This document shows, piece after piece, positions 49,801 to 53,000 of a DNA stretch of 53,000 nucleotides. The notes under the pieces are model-generated. The model saw only the letters and a list, made by a program, of their open reading frames with translations, made no database searches and was not told the origin of the DNA. Made by a program: the position numbers and the translations under genes. The first letter of the stretch is position 1. Every line of letters begins with the position of its first letter. The DNA comes from CAYWNA01 sp964459305 (GTDB taxonomy: Bacteria > Planctomycetota > Planctomycetia > Pirellulales > Pirellulaceae): NCBI GenBank assembly GCA_964459305.1, contig CAYWNA010000071.1, positions 1-53,000 on the forward strand. The letters run 5' to 3'.

Positions 49801-51117
49801 TTTCCACCGTCTTACTATGTACTACGCCGATTCGTACGCAGTCCCGGGCTGGAAGGCGATCCGCGAGTGCTGCCGCCGGCCGACTATCACGCAGACACTA
49901 GCCCCTTGGTACGGATGCTCCGCAAAGGCCATCACAACATTCGACTCGATGCGGAGGCATGGGATCGACTGGTGACTTGGATCGACATGAACGCGCCCGC
50001 TTACGGTACGTGGCTGGAGATCCCCACCGTGCGCAGCAATCCAAAAGTCTGCGAATGCCGTGATCGCAGGATCGAATTGCTGCGACGCTACGGCGGCATT
50101 GTCGAAGATCCCGAAGCCGTTCCGGACGAGCCGCGAAAACCTATTACGCCCGTGATGCCACCGCCCGACACGGCCCCGACGAAGCTCGTACGAGTAGCGG
50201 GATGGCCCTTCGATGCCGAAGAGGCCAAACGACGCCAAACCGGTGCCGGCGCCCAGACCGAAATGGAGGTCGATCTTGGGGCCAACGTCAAGATGAAGTT
50301 CGTGTTGATCCCAGCCGGGGAATTCGTCATGGGCGACCCGGCCGGCTATGACGACGAACGTCCGTTGAGCAAAGCGAAAATCGACCGGCCGTTCTGGATG
50401 GGCGCGGTGGAGGTGACCAACGAGCAATTCCGCCGTTTCGATGCGGCGCACAACAGCGGGATGGAGCCCATGTTGTGGCTGAAGTGGACCTGGGAAGATT
50501 ACGCGGACTTGAACCAGCCTTGCCAACCGGTCTGCCGAGTGTCGTGGGAACAGGCCAACGCCTTTTGCCGATGGCTATCGCAACAGACGGGCCGAACGTT
50601 TGCGTTGCCGAGCGAAGCGCAATGGGAATGGGCCTGTCGGGCCGGCACCGACACTGCGTTGAATTTCGGTCCGCGGGGCACCGACTCGGCATCCTTCGCG
50701 AACTTGGCTGATGCGTCGCTGCTGAACTTCACTGGATGGGCAAGAACGAAGACTCCGTGGGGGAGGGTGGAACGGGTCAAGCAGTTCTATGCCGTGGATC
50801 CCGTGGACGACAAGCAACGGGTCTCGGCAGCAGTAGGATCCTACCAGACCAACAACTGGGGCCTGCAGGACATGCACGGCAATGTAAGCGAATGGACTAG
50901 CAGCACCGATCTGCCGTATTCCTTCCGCGCCGATGGCGCGCGAAACACCGACCCCGGCAGTCGCAAGATCGTGCGCGGCGGTTCATGGTACGACCGCGCC
51001 GACTTGGCTCGATCCGCCTGTCGTACGAGCTACTGGCCATGGCAACGGATCTTCGACGTCGGCTTCCGCGTCGTGTGCAAGGCCAACGAATCGGAGAAGC
51101 TCGCCGTGACTCCATGA
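46831..51117 (+). CDS. Exported HzsA-like diheme protein fused to a C-terminal SUMF1 domain
   Basis: 1428 residues from the ATG at 46831 (GGAGGG 8 bases upstream; an earlier start at 46768 lies in the REP). Signal peptide 1-24. Residues 27-215 are a LamG-like sandwich. A helical linker (about 220-440) follows, then a six- or seven-bladed propeller (about 470-800: DVKLHFDADRLLFSSIGGHD, EENDVDNYDACYLADDRILF, YPTMLGDGRVLYTRWEYTD) as in the alpha subunit of hydrazine synthase. Two c-type heme motifs CVGCH occur at 908-912 and 958-962, the second in EVQPVLDKYCVGCHNG as in planctomycete cytochromes. Residues 1145-1420 are a SUMF1 domain (MKFVLIPAGEFVMGDP, RTFALPSEAQWEWACRAGTD, NNWGLQDMHGNVSEW, RKIVRGGSWYDRADLARSAC). 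It probably acts in electron transfer or a redox step outside the cytoplasm. An anammox role is not implied. Confidence 0.88.
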   Translation: MKHIVAIFLVVVVAASNPPPVASAERKIFSCDFKTELAKEWKLVGGKWELKDGCLKQTDPKPADPTKAIVVVGDGDDVSSDVTVVARLRLDSWKDGQWARAGISVCSDPTSGHGFNLVFHKGRLEFVHDYVAWGPGVQFPYRIGTWYWMKLCKKAGELSGKAWLDKDPEPAEWMVTWTGRDENVSGYPALVGGSGGAGDDICTVSFAQCLVLIGEVPFGYYTKRPTWHETMAASRKALADQEAALAAEVRHHAGNSSRSRLWKSLRRDFPGPRSLRQMATEQQDNIWAQDWPFDNVKVLAERYANATRAGLEAQARGLAKNVKTMGDLEPIRELYHRSRDIEETLARWKDSNVTSLRLAVEDLIATHGSGYAHGPLYLQRITELQKTIVDARETAGGSVDFERLFEAIRQFEALRAEALLSNPLLDFDRLLVVKRRDARAYNPMPYFRRPPLTTGPAHLLNGLPLNYQGNGVLREIPIDNEIAILSPLRPEEQLATLFRPERPSYVGDVKLHFDADRLLFSSIGGHDRFQIFEIGVDGKNLRQVSVGEENDVDNYDACYLADDRILFGSSACFQSVPCERRHDEVANLCVMDSDGSGVRRLCFDQDHNFYPTMLGDGRVLYTRWEYTDIAHAFSARLFTMNPDGTEQRAYYASSSYWPNRIFYAEPIPDHPTQFVGIVTGHHGTPRAGELVLFDVAKGRRQADGVVQRIPGWGKNVEAVLVDNLVDGSWPKFLHPYPLSDKYFIVSCQPTSQSPWGVYLVDVFDNMVLLHEEQGWLLFEPVPLRKTPRPPVIPDRVRPETREATVYLSDIYAGPGLAGIPRGTVKKLRLFTYHFNYFGTSGIEDYIGMDGPWDVRRVLGTVPVSEDGSAYFVVPANTPIAVQPLDAEGKALQLMRSWFTAMPGEAVSCVGCHEDINSAPPELQPLALAGEPSEIKPWHGPVRGFSWDREVQPVLDKYCVGCHNGRARADGKDPPDLRRHEPRPMPLSDAPFPPSYYVLRRFVRSPGLEGDPRVLPPADYHADTSPLVRMLRKGHHNIRLDAEAWDRLVTWIDMNAPAYGTWLEIPTVRSNPKVCECRDRRIELLRRYGGIVEDPEAVPDEPRKPITPVMPPPDTAPTKLVRVAGWPFDAEEAKRRQTGAGAQTEMEVDLGANVKMKFVLIPAGEFVMGDPAGYDDERPLSKAKIDRPFWMGAVEVTNEQFRRFDAAHNSGMEPMLWLKWTWEDYADLNQPCQPVCRVSWEQANAFCRWLSQQTGRTFALPSEAQWEWACRAGTDTALNFGPRGTDSASFANLADASLLNFTGWARTKTPWGRVERVKQFYAVDPVDDKQRVSAAVGSYQTNNWGLQDMHGNVSEWTSSTDLPYSFRADGARNTDPGSRKIVRGGSWYDRADLARSACRTSYWPWQRIFDVGFRVVCKANESEKLAVTP

Positions 51118-51164
51118 CCGCGTACTGCACGCTGGCGGCGTACAGTACGGCGCCGAGCGAACGA

Positions 51165-52703
51165 TCAGCGTGCGGGCACCAGCTTGACGACGAAGGCGTC
51201 GGCGTTTCCGCTGAGCGATCTTTGCAATGCGCTGGCGGTGACGGGGAAATCCGGTGATGTGGTGCTGCCTACCAGGTAGACTTCGCCGTTTGGGCCAAGG
51301 GCGATGCTGCGGATTAGATCGTCTCCGCTGCCGCCGAAGTAAGTGGAGTACAGCAGCCGGGAACCATCCGGGCTCAATACGGCCAGTGCGCCGTCGCCGT
51401 CCCACTGTTTCTTGCCGCCGCCATACTGCTTCTGCAATGCGGCGGTGGTGATGGGGTAATCCTTCGACGAAGTATGTCCCACGATGAAGATATTGCCCTT
51501 CGGATCCGGCGTTGGCATCAGGAAGAACTCTCCGCCTGAGCCGCCGAGCAGAGTCGAGAACGCGAATCGCTGACCATTGGGCGACATCTTGGTCAGAAAA
51601 CCATCGGTTTTACCGTGGAGTTCTTTCTGAAAGGCTCCCGCGGTTGTGGGAAAGCCCGCTGAACCGGTGACGCCGGTCAACAGGAACGAACCATCGCGGC
51701 CGAGCCATGGTCGATGTTCAGCGAATTCATTCTCCGCGCCGCCCAAGCAGGTCGAGTAGAGCAGCGTGGAACCGTCACTTGATAGCTTGGCGAGAAAACA
51801 GTCGGATTTGCCTGAAAACTTAGCCTGTGGCGCACCTCGCGTCACGGGAAAATCGGAGGAGCGCGTATGCCCAGCCACATACACGTTTCCGGACGGATCG
51901 ATCTGGGCCCCCATGAGCCCGTCCCAATCGCTGCCGCCAAGCCGTGTGCTGAAGATCAGGCGTGAGCCGTCCGCCGAGAGTTTGACGATGGCCCCATCGC
52001 GTTCGCCCTTCAATTCTCGCTGGTAAGCGTTCTCCGTGGTGACGAAGTCCTTCGAGTTTGTTCCGCCAACAATGACTGCGTTGTCCTGGCTGTCCAAGGC
52101 GATTCCACCGCGTGGCCAATCGTTCTTCGACGCGCCAAAGTAAGTGCACCACAGAATCTCCTTCAGATCCGCTGAGAGCTTGGCGGCGTACATATCCGCA
52201 TCCGGACCGCCGTATCGGGTCTGGTATGCGCCGTCGGTGGTCGGCATGTCGGGCGAACGGGTGGCGCTGCCGATGACGACATTTCCTTGCGAGTCCAGCA
52301 ACATGCCGTAGACACCGCGTTCCTGCTTCGAGCCGCCAAAGTAGGTGGCGGCAAGGATCTTTGAACCATCTGCGCTGAGACGAGCCAGGTAACCATCGCC
52401 GCCAAAAACGCCGCCGTGCCCGAGCGCAGGATCGTCGCCCGCGTACTTCGGCTGCACCGCGCCCGCTGTCGTTGGCATATTCGCCGACGCCGACATCGCA
52501 CCGATCAAGACCGTTCCATCGGGATAGGGAATCACTTCGCGAGCCTGATCCCACGCGTCGCCTCCCAGGTAGGTCGCGTATTGAACGACGTAGCGAAATC
52601 GTTCAGATTCGTCCGCGCTGCGTTCGGCCAGACACGTCATCGAAGGCCAAATCGCGATTGCGAGAAACATGATACGCAAGATGAACGGGCCGATCTTGGG
52701 CAT
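51165..52703 (-). CDS. Exported SBBP-repeat beta-propeller protein
   Basis: 512 residues from the ATG at 52703 (AGGAG 10 bases upstream). Signal peptide about 1-26. The rest consists of eight or nine SBBP units of about 52 residues with the pattern (F/Y)ATYLGGSxxD...AxDxxGNVYVxGxTxSxDFPxTxGAxQxxxxGxxDxFxAKLSxDGSxLLYST, e.g. VYVAGHTRSSDFPVTRGAPQ and LLYSTYFGGSGDDLIRSIAL. SBBP propellers are secreted or cell-surface binding proteins; no ligand is known. Converges with the HzsA-like gene across 47 bases. A palindrome at 52740-52758 lies upstream. Confidence 0.9.
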   Translation of the reverse strand: MPKIGPFILRIMFLAIAIWPSMTCLAERSADESERFRYVVQYATYLGGDAWDQAREVIPYPDGTVLIGAMSASANMPTTAGAVQPKYAGDDPALGHGGVFGGDGYLARLSADGSKILAATYFGGSKQERGVYGMLLDSQGNVVIGSATRSPDMPTTDGAYQTRYGGPDADMYAAKLSADLKEILWCTYFGASKNDWPRGGIALDSQDNAVIVGGTNSKDFVTTENAYQRELKGERDGAIVKLSADGSRLIFSTRLGGSDWDGLMGAQIDPSGNVYVAGHTRSSDFPVTRGAPQAKFSGKSDCFLAKLSSDGSTLLYSTCLGGAENEFAEHRPWLGRDGSFLLTGVTGSAGFPTTAGAFQKELHGKTDGFLTKMSPNGQRFAFSTLLGGSGGEFFLMPTPDPKGNIFIVGHTSSKDYPITTAALQKQYGGGKKQWDGDGALAVLSPDGSRLLYSTYFGGSGDDLIRSIALGPNGEVYLVGSTTSPDFPVTASALQRSLSGNADAFVVKLVPAR

Positions 52704-52739
52704 ATGCCATTGCTCCTATTGCTTTGGATTCTGAGTAGC

Positions 52740-52758
52740 TGAACTTGCACCAAGTTCA
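52740..52758 (-). promoter_or_regulatory. Perfect palindrome upstream of the SBBP gene
   Basis: TGAACTTG-CAC-CAAGTTCA, 8-bp perfect arms with a 3-base spacer, 37-55 bases before the start codon. The position and size suit an operator, but no regulator is linked to it. Confidence 0.35.
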
Positions 52759-52774
52759 GTTTTCCCTGCACACG

Positions 52775-52799
52775 CCTGAATTCTTGCGAATCCGGCTAC
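52775..52799. repeat. Single arm of the GTAGCCGGATTCGCAAGAAT repeat family
   Basis: The complement of 52775-52799 begins GTAGCCGGATTCGCAAGAAT, close to the arms at 20333-20400 and to the right inner arm of the element at 486-620. No partner arm is visible within 100 bases, so it is a solo or degraded copy. Confidence 0.5.
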
Positions 52800-52893
52800 C
52801 CCAGGGCGTCGAAAATGTGCCCTTGACACGGTAATCCGAAGGAAGGACAGCAGGCGATTTCTCTTCCGTGGAGTTAAGGCTGCCCACGTGGGA

Positions 52894-52999
52894 GGGCGAG
52901 GCTCCCGCCGAGTCGCGGCTCCGCAGGAGCGTCGCCCTCCCGAAACAAAACCCGAACGATCGCAATATTCACGCTATAGCAACTTTGGCGCCCCCCACG
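52894..52999 (-). repeat. Inverted copy of the 106-bp segment at 16009-16114
   Basis: 105 of 106 bases match the complement of 16009-16114. It includes the hairpin GGGAGGGCGAGGCTCCCGCC ... GGAGCGTCGCCCTCCC (52891-52942) and, towards the window end, the same VGGAKVAIA-stop reading as the truncated IS630-like frame. Identity appears to stop or change at base 53000 (C instead of T in the sense of the other copy), but the window ends there. The left border is CCCACGTG, unrelated to the other copy. Confidence 0.8.
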
Positions 53000-53000
53000 G

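Noticed and set aside
46831..51117. Hydrazine synthase and anammox metabolism
   Set aside because: Only the propeller-diheme architecture is shared; there are no HzsB/HzsC, hydrazine dehydrogenase or other anammox genes, and the SUMF1 fusion and glycan context point elsewhere.
1..53000. CRISPR array, prophage or integrative element
   Set aside because: No regularly spaced short repeats, no phage structural genes, integrase or conjugation genes; repeats are palindromic and dispersed.

Overview
The window looks like chromosomal DNA of a planctomycete (Pirellulales-like). This rests on gene content: DUF1080 (3-keto-disaccharide hydrolase-like) proteins, a sulfatase, a Gfo/Idh/MocA dehydrogenase and an FAD oxidoreductase with twin-arginine signals, SUMF1-fold proteins, an HzsA-like cytochrome, DUF4038, GH32 and GH127 enzymes with LamG-like modules, LRR proteins beginning with a FSLRTLL membrane anchor, and two BlaI/BlaR1-type regulator-protease pairs. 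Most products carry signal peptides, TAT signals or membrane anchors. Genes are loosely packed, on both strands, mostly single or in pairs, with intergenic space rich in palindromic repeats and gene remnants. No rRNA, tRNA, CRISPR array or replication origin was seen.

Layout. 1-6 kb: end of a ceramidase-like gene, two DUF1080 genes, a DUF1028 gene, remnants of a DUF1501 gene and a DUF4838 gene, and an LRR protein. 6-9 kb: two adjacent SUMF1-fold proteins, one fused to a DJ-1/PfpI domain and one to a Cys-rich metal-binding (TRASH/YHS-like) domain. 9.6-15.4 kb: a PD40 propeller protein, a glycerophosphodiester phosphodiesterase, a Cys-rich metal-binding protein, a WD40 gene interrupted by an in-frame amber codon, and bioA. 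15.8-16.9 kb: a block of fused fragments (IS630-like HTH, M56 protease, SLBB export protein). 16.9-26.7 kb: two BlaI/M56 pairs enclosing a LETM1-like protein, a voltage-gated ion channel and a GT4 glycosyltransferase. 26.8-36.6 kb: FAD oxidoreductase, sulfatase, Gfo/Idh/MocA dehydrogenase, LRR-STN protein, DUF4038 glycosidase and CocE-type hydrolase. 36.7-45.7 kb: TAT deacetylase-like protein, lipoprotein plus Lgt-like protein, and a GH32-GH127 operon. 45.8-52.7 kb: a RAYT transposase with its probable REP palindromes, a 1428-residue HzsA-like diheme protein ending in a SUMF1 domain, and an SBBP propeller protein.

The main biological theme is exported degradation and oxidation of sulfated or branched polysaccharides, with several signal-transduction or stress modules (BlaI/M56 pairs, ion channel) interspersed. 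The second theme is repeat activity: at least seven different palindromic repeat types occur, one with perfect 13-bp terminal inverted repeats and a 7-bp target duplication (486-620). A 106-bp segment at 16009-16114 recurs in inverted orientation at the right edge of the window (52894-52999).

All calls come from reading the sequence; no database search was run. Domain names are recognition from memory of the families, and starts were chosen from ribosome binding sites and signal peptides.
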